Shown: piece by piece, positions 1-9,200 of the stretch
Position numbering within the stretch: the stretch's first letter is position 1
How the letters are laid out: every line of letters starts with the position of its first letter
Origin: Spirogloea muscicola
Lineage: Eukaryota; Streptophyta; Zygnematophyceae; Spirogloeales; Spirogloeaceae
DNA: 53,155 nucleotides
Assembly: GCA_009602725.1 (NCBI GenBank)
Contig: WELB01000282.1
Span: 1-53,155, forward strand
Direction: 5' to 3'
Notes under the pieces: generated by a model
Database searches by the model: none
What the model was told of the DNA's origin: nothing
What the model saw: the letters and a program-made list of their open reading frames with translations, nothing else
Translations under genes and position numbers: made by a program

Positions 1-148
1 CCAATATAATATTGTATATTTGCTGATTGTCACTGTATAGGCACATTTTGGGGGCAATAGTGCCTCTACAAGGACACAAGAACCTCTCCATATAGTCACA
101 CATTTTCGCCAAACCGACCGACGTGCCTATAACAAGGTTTGACTGTAG

Positions 149-246
149 TCGTTTTCGGCATCTTGTTCTGTTTTGGCTTTGGATGTTGTCCGTACCTTTT
201 TGGGCTGGCTTTGCTAGCCCCTCTTCTCAAAGGGCGAGCACCTTCT
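149..246 (+). repeat. Subfamily B 3' end module with stem-loop
   Basis: This is a 3' UTR fragment of the retrotransposon family that fills the window. It holds the marker 'gtagtcgttttcggcatc' and then a hairpin at about 202-219 (GGGCTGGC, TTT, GCTAGCCC). A box 'caaagggcgagcaccttctt' closes the module. A different truncated element starts a few bases later, near 250. The same order recurs dozens of times in the window. Confidence 0.75.
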
Positions 247-249
247 TCC

Positions 250-746
250 TGGCGGGCCTGATGCGCGACGCCGGCTACCGCGCCATTGTGGAAGTAAGCA
301 ATGTTATGCCCATCACCACGGACTCCCAGGGACGCCATCACCGTCGCACCCTGGACATTGTGGGTGTACAACCTGGCGGAGGCCCACGAGCCTTGGTTGA
401 TGTGGTGGTGACGGAGGCATACAAGACCTCCTACCGGCGGCAATTGACACTTGTGGCTGCATGGGCCCTCGCTTCCACACCTTACTGGAGAACATTGCAA
501 GTTTGGGATTTGCTCGACGTGAGGATAAGCTTCCAGCTCAAATGGGCATGCCGGCAGCCTGCTTGTCATTTTCGCGTCGTCGAGTGCCAGCTTGTCTGCA
601 GCGAGCTCTGTCTGCAGCGAGCTCAGGCTCACGCGTTGCATCAGAAAGCTGGTCGAGGCTTAGCTGGTAGCTTAAGAGCTTGTCAATTGCCGCCGGGTAT
701 TCGGGCATCATTTAGCGACCTCTATGTGCTGACTCGTGGTTACTGA
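250..746 (+). pseudogene. Retrotransposon subfamily A, C-terminal endonuclease fragment
   Basis: The reading frame starts inside the domain (GLMRDAGYRAIVEV) and runs to the stop TGA at 744-746. It matches the C-terminal part of the longer minus-strand element at 14.9-17.6 kb. It includes the segment RTLDIVGVQPGGGPRALVDV, which I read as the R-x-D...D core of a restriction-like (PD-D/E-XK type) endonuclease. The tail is SDLYVLTRGY plus stop, typical of this family. The zinc knuckle and reverse transcriptase are missing, so it is a 5'-truncated dead copy. About 30 residues after the core are deleted compared with the copy near 15.2 kb. Confidence 0.75.
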
Positions 747-1340
747 GCGGGTCAGCTTAGCATCAGTCGACGTACATTTGTCAATGTGCTTGCCTTTGTG
801 CTTGGCTACACATGGCCCTCCTTCTCTTTAAAACACACGCATTTGCTGAGGGGAGATGGACAGGACTTGGGCCAACGAGCCTTTGGACTGGCCTCTCAGC
901 TCAAAATTACTGAGCGCCTCTTGCTGACGTCCTGGAGACTAGTATCCTGCTGAACAATCCTTTTCACAGCTACTACCTTATATAAGAAGAGCTGTTCATC
1001 TCAGCCATTGCCTTACGCTGCAAGAGCTCTTTCATTCTTTTCCGAAGGGCCGAGGCCCGTGGAGAACAGGCCACAAAAGAAAGAACAACGTGCGAAGGAG
1101 CCGGAAAGCGCAGAGGCCTAAGGGTGCCTGCTCAGTAACCCCTAGTCAGCAGCCCCAAGTCGGAGAGGCCAGCCCAAGATGGACAAGGTGCGAATGGCCG
1201 GCAGGTGCAAACCATGAAATTCCTCTCCATGACTCTGCAAATGGACGCTCAATAATCTACAGTTACAAATGCGGATCGAAGTAACAGAGAAGGCGTGCTG
1301 TGCGCATGAGATGAAAGGGAGGCCAAGTCGACTCAGAGAG
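747..1340 (+). other. Subfamily A 3' UTR, then unassigned sequence
   Basis: The first 90 bases after the stop match the 3' UTR of the other subfamily A copies. They include 'tgtgcttgcctttgtgc' and a short hairpin (GGCTACACATGGCC) at about 802-816. From about 850 to 1340 I see no gene and no clear match to the other repeats. Confidence 0.5.
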
Positions 1341-1450
1341 AAGGCCTCTCACAGCCATTGCATTCCTTTGGCACCATTCTCGTACTTTGTTCATTCCTTT
1401 TTGGGCTGGCTTTTCCAGCCCCTCTCCTCAATGAACAGGACTTTCTCTCT
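1341..1450 (+). repeat. Stem-loop module, plus orientation
   Basis: This copy has 'ttctcgtactttgttcattc' followed by the hairpin GGGCTGG-CTTTT-CCAGCCC at about 1403-1421. Its terminal box is altered ('tcaatgaacaggactttc'). Confidence 0.75.
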
Positions 1451-1639
1451 GGGCAGCCTCACTCTCCTGGAGGCCCCTTTCGGTGCACCATTCATGGCGG
1501 AACAGCTGCAAGCTCGGCTACATGCGCACGGACCTCCAGCCAGCAACCCACTTCTCCAAATTGCACGACATGCAGCTGGCGCTCGCCGTGCAGACCAAGA
1601 GCACAGAGCAGCGTCAGCAGTACCTCGCGCGTTCCTCGG

Positions 1640-1900
1640 AAGGAAGAGCTCGCCTATAGAGAAGAGGGGCTGGCAAAGCCAACCCAAAAAGAATGGACAA
1701 TGTCCAAAGCCAAAGAAGTGCCGAAAAAGGACTACACTACAAAGCACGAGACGGTGCAGAGGGAGATTCAGAGACGCTCAGTATTTACGTGTGAGCAACG
1801 GCAGATCAGAGTAAGTCGAAGCAGGAAAAGTGGCACTCTGCCAAGACCCGGAAGCAGCAGCCATAGCACGGCCAGCGCGCGCGTGGACCGCATGAGCACA
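1640..1900 (-). repeat. Subfamily B 3' end, minus strand
   Basis: Read on the minus strand from about 1895, this is the end of a subfamily B reading frame (tail like YSDLPLLTR plus stop). The 3' UTR marker 'tagtgtagtcctttttcggc' follows, then a hairpin of the GGGTTGGC-TTT-GCCAGCCC type. The same unit is found on the plus strand at 3490-3750 and 29575-29815. Confidence 0.7.
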
Positions 1901-1904
1901 GAGG

Positions 1905-2290
1905 AAGAAGAAAGTGCTCGTCCATTGAGGATAGGGGGGACTGGAAAAGCCAGCCCAAAAAAGAATGAGCAGAGTACGAGAAGGGGGCCAGGGGAAGCGC
2001 TAAAAAAAACAAGCACACAAAGAAACAAAGCAGCTACGAATCACTCGGTAACCCCTGCTAAGCTGCCGCAGATCAGAGATGCTAGGCTAAAGAGCTGAAG
2101 CGAGGCCGCCAGCCTCATCCGAAAGACCTTCGCGAGGGAGCCGGCACATGGAAGCCTGGCGAACCCGGCCGCCGCTCGATGAAGAAAGTGCTCGCCCATT
2201 GAGAATAGGGGCTGGAAAAGCCAGCCCAAGAAGAAATGAACAGAGTACGAGAAGGGGGCCAGGGGAAGCGCTAAGCGAAACAAGCACGAT
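1905..2290 (-). repeat. Two stacked stem-loop modules, minus orientation
   Basis: Two copies of the subfamily C 3' module (about 1910-2030 and 2187-2290) are read on the minus strand. Each has 'agcgcttcccctggccccct', a 'tctcgtactctgttcattc' box, a GGGCTGG...CCAGCCC-type hairpin and the 'caatgggcgagcactttctt' box. Coordinates are approximate. Confidence 0.75.
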
Positions 2291-2376
2291 GGCCTCCCGG
2301 GCAAGCCGCTGGAGGTAATCCAACCAGCCACTGCCGAAGGCCCCGTATGCGTCCGTGGCCAGTGCCGCGAAGGCAT

Positions 2377-2570
2377 CGCCAGGACCCTAGCCTCTCTGAT
2401 TTGCGGCTGCTTAGCAGGGGTTACTGAGTAATTTGTAGCTGCTTTCTTTCTTTGTGTGCTTTGGTTTCTTAGCGCTTCCTCTGGCTTCCTCTGGCCCCCT
2501 TCTCGTTCTTTGTTCATTCTTTTTTGGGCTGGCTTGTCCAGCCACTATCCTCAATGGGCGAGCCCTTTCT
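2377..2570 (+). repeat. Subfamily C 3' end with stem-loop
   Basis: This is the end of a subfamily C frame ('ggctgcttagcaggggttac' then TGA). The 3' UTR and hairpin GGCTGG-CTTGT-CCAGCC (about 2527-2543) follow, then the box 'tcaatgggcgagcccttt'. The next repeat begins immediately after it. Confidence 0.75.
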
Positions 2571-2582
2571 CTTTCTTTTTTT

Positions 2583-3016
2583 CGCCTGGAGGGTGGTCAG
2601 AGTACTTGTGCTCCCTTACTCCGAGCCGCCAAAGCGACCGCGTGCCCGACGAGCGTCGCCGACTTCGCGGGGTTGGCTGAATGAACGCAATTTGCAGTCA
2701 CCACATCAGCGATGATACGTCTTCCGGGCGGGACGGCAACGAGGTCCTCCCCTCCTCCTTCAGAGGCACTGGTGGCAGATGCGGTTTCTGTTATGTGGAG
2801 CCGGTAGGCTTTCCTGCGGCCGGGGCGCTGGCGCAAGTGTATCGTATGCGCCTGGCCGTCTCGCTGCAGAGGCCTACGGCCCTCTCTGCACCTTCGTGCT
2901 GGCAGAGCCCTCGCTGTTGATTCGGCCAACCCCGCGAAGTCGGCGTCGCTCGTCGGGCACGCGGTCGCTTTGGCGGCCCTCGGAGTAAGGAGCGCAAGTA
3001 CTCTGACCACCCTCCA
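2583..3016. repeat. Inverted repeat, about 95-base arms
   Basis: Sequence at about 2583-2678 reappears, with a few mismatches, as the reverse complement at about 2920-3016, with a spacer of about 240 bases. Both arms are internal coding sequence of a retrotransposon fragment (the region around AKSATLVGHAVALAA). This is an inverted duplication inside the debris rather than a DNA-transposon terminus. Confidence 0.7.
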
Positions 3017-3372
3017 GGCGATGCCTTCGCGGCACTGGCCATTGACGTACACGGGGCCTTCGGCAGTGGCTGGTTGGATCTCCTCCAGCGGGAGGCCATC
3101 GAGCGGCGGCAGGGTTCGCCAGGCTTCAATGCTGCCGGCTCCATCGCGCAGGTCTTTCGGATGAGGCTGGCGATCTCGCTACAGCGCTCTTAGCCGGGTC
3201 CCTCGCACAGGTGTTCCGTATGCGTTTGGCCGTCTCGATGCAGCGGTTCCTCGCCTTCGCGGTTCCCTTGCGCGCAGGCCGAGCTTTGGCGGCGGCCTCC
3301 GGCTTCCGTTAGGGCGACGTCTTTCCACCAGCTAGCTACTCGGATCTCCACTCCCTGTCTAGAGGTTACTGA
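2905..3372 (+). pseudogene. Retrotransposon subfamily D, C-terminal fragment
   Basis: The frame aligns by eye with the post-core part of the endonuclease region. Landmarks are AKSATLVGHAVALAA, then DAFAALAIDVHGAFGSGW, then AAGSIAQVFRMRLAISLQ. The matching intact segment in the 28.3-29.3 kb copy reads AAGSLAQVYRMRLAVSLQ. At least one frameshift lies near 2990, and an extra stop follows the RMRLAISLQ block. Reading on, the tail SYSDLHSLSRGY ends with TGA at about 3370-3372. Confidence 0.65.
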
Positions 3373-3490
3373 GCGTTCCCTAGCTGATGTCTTAGTCCTA
3401 GTCGTTCGCACTCAAGCTCCCTCGGACCTTGTCCATTCTTTTGGGCTGGCCTTTCCCAGCCACCAGTCAATCTGGCCGCGCTTTCTTTCT
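3373..3490 (+). repeat. Subfamily D 3' UTR with stem-loop
   Basis: After the stop come 'agctgatgtcttagtcctag' and 'ggaccttgtccattctttt', then a hairpin variant GGCTGG-CCTTTC-CCAGCC. The terminal box is 'tcaatctggccgcgctttct'. The same variant is seen at 13780-13830. Confidence 0.7.
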
Positions 3491-3750
3491 TTGGCTCATG
3501 CGGTCCACGCGCGCGCTGGCTGTGCTATGGCAGCTGCTTCCGGGTCTCGGCAGAGTGCCGCTTTTCCTGCTCCGAGTTACTCTGATCTGCTGTTGCTCAC
3601 ACGTGGATACTGAGCATCCATCTGCATCTCCCTTTGCACCGTCTTGCAGTTTGTAGTGTAGTCCTTTTTCGGCACTTCTTTTGTTGGTTTTGGACATTGT
3701 CCATTCTTTTTGGGTTGGCTTTGCCAGCCCCTCTTCTCTATGGGCGGGCA
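3490..3750 (+). pseudogene. Subfamily B C-terminal fragment and 3' UTR
   Basis: The end of a subfamily B frame has the tail SYSDLLLLTRGY plus TGA near 3610. It is followed by a UTR with 'tagtgtagtcctttttcggc' and the hairpin GGGTTGGC-TTT-GCCAGCCC at about 3710-3728. In the RNA sense the U in this stem pairs as G-U; in the other orientation it would be a C-A mismatch. This suggests the plus sense is the functional RNA. Confidence 0.7.
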
Positions 3751-3975
3751 CTTTCTCGCTGCTGCCTCTGGCGCTGCTCTGGCCAGGGGACCCACTTCCA
3801 GGAGCCTAGCATCTCTGATCTGCGGCTGCTTAGCAGGGGTTACTGAGTGATTTGTAGCTGCATTGTTTTTTTGTGTGCTTGTTTATCTTCGCGCTTCCCC
3901 TGGCCCCCTTCTCGTACTCTGTTCATTCTTGTTGGGCTGGCTCTTCCAGGCCCTATCCATAATGGGCGAGCACTT
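3751..3975 (+). repeat. Subfamily C C-terminal fragment and 3' UTR
   Basis: It begins directly at the previous module's 'gggcactttctcgctgc'. It encodes the last residues of a subfamily C frame, and TGA falls in 'ggggttactgagtg' near 3845. The 3' UTR ends with a mutated hairpin (GGGCTGGCTCTTCCAGGCCC) and the box 'aatgggcgagcactttctga'. Confidence 0.7.
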
Positions 3976-4008
3976 TCTGATATGGTACTACAGCGATGGG
4001 GAGCTTAG

Positions 4009-4120
4009 TTGGCTGTAGTCTCTTGCATGGCTGTTTGGTTTTGGCGCCTTTCGTCCCTGGTTCAGATGTTCGTTTTGGGCTGGCTTTTCACAGCCCTTGC
4101 TCCCTTTGGCCCTGAAAGCT
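4009..4120 (+). repeat. Divergent stem-loop module
   Basis: It carries a GGGCTG-GCTTTTCA-CAGCCC hairpin at about 4078-4097 and the terminal sequence 'ttgctccctttggccctga'. The same variant appears on the minus strand at 27660-27720. It looks like a further subfamily of the same 3' module. Confidence 0.6.
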
Positions 4121-4205
4121 ATGTTCGGAGCTCTACAAGGAATATGATGACTCCCTTTAATAGTCACTGGCATCCCTACTACATTCTTCATCTTTCCCCT
4201 CAGCT

Positions 4206-4619
4206 TCAGCTTCCCTCCAGGCTTCCCTCCCTACTCGCATGGGCGGCCTTGGCTGCCGGTCGTTGGAGCAGACGGCGCAAGCAGCCTTCCTGGGCTGCTG
4301 GCACCAGATCGCCTCCCTGCTCCCCATGCGCTTCCCTTGCCTCCACGACCCTGTACGCAATGTGGCGGAAGGCTCCTTCCCCTTTAAAGCGGAGCATCCG
4401 CGACTCAGCCATCAGCTCTTTCCCCTCTCTCCAACCCCTACTCACGCCATTCTCCACCCTCGCCCAAGCTTCTGATAGAGGGGCACAATCCAGACTGGTT
4501 ACGGCAGTGGAAGACGAACGCCGCAGAAGGTTGAGGAGGCTGCCAGAGATTCAGAACAATCCGAGGAGCTTGGCAAGACTCACTTCTCTGGCCACACCTG
4601 GTGCCACTGACTGGATCAC
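4206..4619 (+). pseudogene. Subfamily A internal fragment, past the reverse transcriptase
   Basis: This matches the segment between the reverse transcriptase and the zinc knuckle of the minus-strand element at 14.9-17.6 kb. Landmarks are MGGLGCRSLEQTAQAAFLGC and VTAVEDERRRRLRRLPEI. The two landmarks lie in different frames, so a frameshift sits near 4385-4410. The fragment stops at the single N at 4620. Confidence 0.75.
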
Positions 4620-4620
4620 N
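4620..4620. other. Single undetermined base at an abrupt repeat end
   Basis: One N interrupts the sequence exactly where homology to the retrotransposon stops. Other single Ns lie at 13640, 18626 and 35308. At 18626 and 35308 they coincide with abrupt sequence changes, so they may mark contig joins. Confidence 0.6.
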
Positions 4621-4795
4621 TTACCATTGTAAATCCATGGCCCGAACTCTGTTACCCTTCCCTTGTCAGGCATTTCTTGGACTTGAAATGCTTTGGAGTG
4701 CTTTTTCTAAATTGATTTTGGCTGTTCGGGAGCCTTTCCTTAAGCGCTCGCTGCTGATTGGATAGTGCCACTCTCTTGTTTTGCCACAATGACAG

Positions 4796-5870
4796 GTATT
4801 CACTACCCAAATGCAATGGGGTCTAAGCCCTCAGACTCTTTTCCGGGTCTGCTCAATGTACTTACTGGCGGCTCTCCTAGGTCGCACGGAGTATATTATG
4901 ATGTCTCTTATGATAGCACACTGTCTCCTCCTGGATCTGCGTGCAAGACGGTGGGCACGGTCGTCACCTTCGACGAAGTAAGCAAGCACTTGCCAGACTG
5001 GACTGTCTGCCAGTAGCAACCATTGCAAAGTATGCATTTGTAGTCTGCTCTTGTACTTGTCGTGCTCAGTCTGCAGAGCGCATGTAGCACATGATGCATC
5101 AGAAAAGTCCCCTACGGCGATCAAGCCTTTTCTACTCGGTTTGTACCAAGTCCTGAAGAATGAGGCTTATTACCAGGATAGGTAGATATTTGTGTCCCCT
5201 GCTGACTTTTACAGTAATTGCAACATTCGTCAGAGTATCGACTTCAATAGCACTGCTCTATTTTCTGGCGGGATTGACGTCTCGCAGCTGCCATTGGATC
5301 CCAAGAATAAGTGCACACCTGTGGTTAGTGGAGCCTTTCTTTGCTTTCTTCAAGTGCTAGAGTTGCATGTTGACTAGCACTGTCATAAGCACTGAGCTTG
5401 ATGGGAGAATGATTGATTTGAAAGCTCTTGAGTCAAGTGTTAATGACACCACAATCAACTGCGAGAGGCGAACCTGATGGATGTGGCAGGACAAGCAGAA
5501 ATCATTCTGTTTTTGTGTTGGATTGCTATCCATAGATTGAGGCTGTTACAGCGGATAAGGAGCTGAGATAAGCAGGTGGCTACAAGAGGCTGACAACATG
5601 TCTAAGTAGACTGACCTCATCAAGTTACTGCCACATGTGCAGTATCCCCATCAATTTCTGCGAGCTAACACCATCTTTGAGGTTGCCAAAGCTGCCAAGC
5701 TGAGAACCGCTTGGGCAGACAAGCATCCAGCCTATGATATCGTCAATGGTCCTTCTGGCAAGGGCGTTGATGACCTTTACACGCCGGAGGTCAATTCAGT
5801 TCCTTCAACTCAATTTGGCTCACCCATCATGACTTATGACAGCCTGCACACTGCTGCTATTCTCAGACAG
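4796..5870 (+). pseudogene. Type I phosphodiesterase / nucleotide pyrophosphatase, middle part only
   Basis: Three exons join in phase: 4796-4977 (donor GTAAGC), 5234-5323 (donor GTTAGT) and 5643-5870. They encode about 167 residues of the alkaline phosphatase-like superfamily. Recognisable pieces are KPSDSFPGLL and GVYYDVSYD in the first exon. The second holds GGIDVSQLPLDP. The third has YPHQFLRANTIFEV, AWADKHPAYD and NGPSGKGVDDLYTPE. These enzymes hydrolyse phosphodiester or pyrophosphate bonds with two metal ions. The N-terminal metal and nucleophile region should lie before 4796, but only retrotransposon sequence and an N are there. No continuation is visible between 5871 and the starch synthase. 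I therefore read it as a fragment truncated at both ends, though distant exons or an assembly fault cannot be excluded. Confidence 0.75.
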
Positions 5871-6069
5871 GTGTGCCCTTTACTTACCAGGTCTCCCTTA
5901 GACTAGCCAGTGTGCAAGCGAGTGAGTAGGTAGTCGTAGTGAAGCCGCGGCAAGTCCAGTAGCTGTTGCAGACTGTTGTCCTACTTGTCATTGCTATTCC
6001 AAAACAGATCTGACTTTTGATACACCAGCACTGCAGATGAAAGAGAAGGCAGGAACTACGGGCCTCATC

Positions 6070-6080
6070 TATATATATTA
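6070..6080 (+). promoter_or_regulatory. Candidate TATA box for the starch synthase gene
   Basis: 'tatatatatta' stands at the edge of a C-rich stretch, about 180 bases before the first exon I can place. Position and sequence fit a core promoter, but no transcript start is known. Confidence 0.35.
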
Positions 6081-6256
6081 AGCACGCCCGCCCCCGCCGC
6101 CCTCGCCGCCTCCCGCGCCCCCTCCCTTGCCCCTCCCTGCCCCGGTCCGCCGCCTGCAGCCCGACTCCCTGCTCAATGCCGGCCCACCCGCATTGCCGCC
6201 CCGGGCTCTCGCCCCTCGCTCCGCCCGCTCACCACCCCCCTCCCTCCCCCGTGCAG

Positions 6257-9200
6257 GCTGGCGGCCGGCCTGGTCCCGACCCCGGCGGCCCACGGTGGCC
6301 CTCGCCGCCAAGCGCCGCTCCCCCAGCAGCACCTCCGGCACGGGCAAAGCCCTCGTCCAAGATGCCGCCCACACAGCGCCGCCCAAGAAGAGGGCCCCCC
6401 TCGGGCAGACGCACACGAAGCTGGAGCCCGAGCCGCCCTCCACGCCCCCTGCACGGGATGAGCCCCACGCTGGCAACGGCGCAAATGCCACTGCCATTGC
6501 CGGGTACTTGCTGCTGCGTGCACTGCTCCATCACGACAGCTCTGCTCCTGACGGGCCCCGTTCTCGAGGACTGATTATCTGGTCGCTCCGTCACTGGCAG
6601 CCCCGCCGCTGGGCCGGAGCGTGAGGTCTCTGGAGCGCAGCTGCCAACGGAAGGGGAGGGCCTCAATGGGCCCGAAATGCCACCCTTGACAGTCGGATCC
6701 GTGGAGCAGCCGCGGGAGGAGGAGGAGGATGAGGCCGAGCGAGAGGAGCGGGAGGTCCATGGAGCGCCACGTTTGGAAGCGGGAGCGCTTGTTGCTGAGA
6801 CAAGCGAGGTTGCTCCGGAGGAGCTCAGGGAACCTGAGCTGCCTCCTGTGGGAGCTGGAGTGGCGAATGCTGAGGAGGGCCGAGCCGAGAGGGTGGAGGA
6901 GAAGAAGAGGTCGGAAGCACCTGCCCAGGCAGCTGGAGTTGCCGTGGCTGCAGAGAGCTCGGTCAAAGTGGAGGAGCGGAAGCCGCTGGAAACGCCTGCC
7001 CTGGTAGATGGAGCAGCCGAGCAAGAGGACGCGGCGCCCTCGCCACCATCCTCACTGGAAGAAGCAACAGACGAGGCTGAGAGCGACCATGGCAGCCCCG
7101 TTGACGACAACGGGTCAACTGCTACCTCATCCGAGGCCGCTGAGGTGCAGCCTAAAAGGACTGCCTGGTGCTAGACCACCTTGCCATGGTGATGTTGCAC
7201 TGCAATCAAAAAGCAGCACAACTCATCCACCTACTCCACTGCTGCTACATATCTCTCAATATTGTCCAGCAACTCTGCCTCCTGGCAGGCTGAGACTGCG
7301 GAGCTGGAGCGGCAGAAAGAGGAGCGGCGCATGGCAGAACGGCTTCTGGCGGCTCAGTACGAAGCTGATCGCCAGGCTTCAGAAGCAGCCGAACGTGCAC
7401 GGGTGAACAGTTCTTCACGCTCGCCCCCTGCCCCTGCCAATTGCTCTCCTGGCCCCGCTTGGCTCCGTCACCCTAAACCGGGTAGTACAAGGCATCCTTC
7501 AAACTCATTCTTGCACAGCTTGGCGACTGTGCTTACAGCGGGAGCAGCAGCTGGAAGAGGAGGAGCAGCTGCAAGCTGCAGAGCGCGACCGACAAGCTCG
7601 TCGCGAGGCAGATGAGCGCCAGCTGAGGCTTCATGTGAGTTGGTCATGCCCCAGGGCGCAATAACTCTCTGCATGGTACTCTGATGCGGGAGCAGTCTCT
7701 GAGTCAGCCTTGCCAAGCAATGGCGGCAGATGATGGAGCGGGAGAAGCGCGAGACAGAGCTGAGGAAGCTGGTGGAGGTCAAGGAGTGGATCGCTGCGAA
7801 AATGTTCTCGTACCCCGAGGCGCCTGTAGCTGCTGACAGTGAGGTCGAGGTCTACTTCAACCGCGGCATCAGTGAGCTCAAGAGTCGGCCCAACGTCCTC
7901 ATCATGGGGGCCTTCAACGACTGGCAATGGCAGCCTTTCCGGCAGGCCATGGAAAGGAGCACCCTAGACAAGGACTGGTGGGTCTGCAAGCTTCATATAC
8001 CAAAGGAGGCCTACATCCTCAACTTTGTCTTCTTTGACGGCGACAAGACGTACGAGAACAACTCTGCTCAGGACTTCTATTTGAGGGTTGATGGTGGCCT
8101 CAACGAGCAGCAGTTTGAGGCCTTTCTAGCAGACGAGAAGCGGAGACAGGCTGAGCGAGCTGCTGCAGAGGAGGCGGAGCGCCGCCGCAGGTCAGCACGC
8201 CTTTTCCAACTCTGCTGCAAGCAGCTGACACAATGTTGTGAGAAGGAGGTGCTGCATCTGCTCTCTGCATAAAGTCACTGATGGCAGAGGAGTTGCAACA
8301 GGGCCTTGGAGGAGCAGAGGCTTGCGCAACAGCGTAAACAGCAAGAAGCAGAGCAGGCCATGGTGAGTCAGTGCAAAGTGATGGCACTCACTGCTCTTCT
8401 AGGTTGCTGAAATGAACGCTGTCGACATTCTTGCCTTGCATTTTGCTTTGGCTGCCACCCCTTGTTGACGTGCGTCAACAGGCCAAGGAGCATGTGAAGG
8501 AGATGTGGGAGAAAGGGGGCCCTGCATTTGGTCAAGCTGCCGAGTCCCAGTGGGGGGTGTGGTACAGCAAACCAACTCCCATGGAAGTAAGTGCCTCCTG
8601 CATGCTCCTAAGGATTGCCCGAGATGTGCTTAACGTGCCACCAGCCCTTTTGCTTCCTCAATGGCTTACTTGACTACTGAACCTGCTCCATGTCATTTGA
8701 AGGCCTGTTGGGTGCCTCTGCTTGTGCTAGGGTGGCAAGAGGGCGACATTGCTGTACAATCGGGCTTCAAGACCGCTTGCCTACAGCCAGGAAGTCTGGC
8801 TGCATGCAGGCGTCAATGGGTGGCAGGAGGGGATCTCGATTGTACTTGAGATGAAGCAACATTCGCAGGAACACGGGGATTGGTGGAGTGCTGAAGGTAT
8901 TTCCGGTGACAAGGCCTATATCATACGGCACTGAGAGCTCGTTGGTGCCAGGTGATGCTCACTTTGACCGCTCCTTTTCTGGCTGTCATGCATGCAGTGG
9001 CTGTTCCAGAAGGAGCTTTTGTGCTCAGCTGGGTCGTTGCAGACGGTCGCCCAGGAGATGCTAAGAACTGGGACAACAACAGTAGGCAAGACTTCCATGC
9101 GCGGACGTTAGGCCCACTGACTGTTAAGGAGCATCAAGCTCAAGCAGAGCAGCTCCTTCTGCGGCAATTAGAAGAGGAGCGCAAGCGGCTTGCAGAAGAG

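Noticed and set aside
1341-4110. Stem-loop modules as independent SINEs or MITEs
   Set aside because: Most lie directly after the C-terminal tail and stop of a retrotransposon frame, with a shared UTR between. No tRNA-like A/B boxes and no consistent terminal inverted repeats were seen. They are better read as 3' ends of truncated LINE-type copies.
6229-7110. Long serine-rich minus-strand frame opposite the start of the starch synthase
   Set aside because: It is the shadow of a glutamate/alanine-rich plus-strand exon. The plus frame joins in phase to both neighbouring exons, and the minus frame shows no domain.
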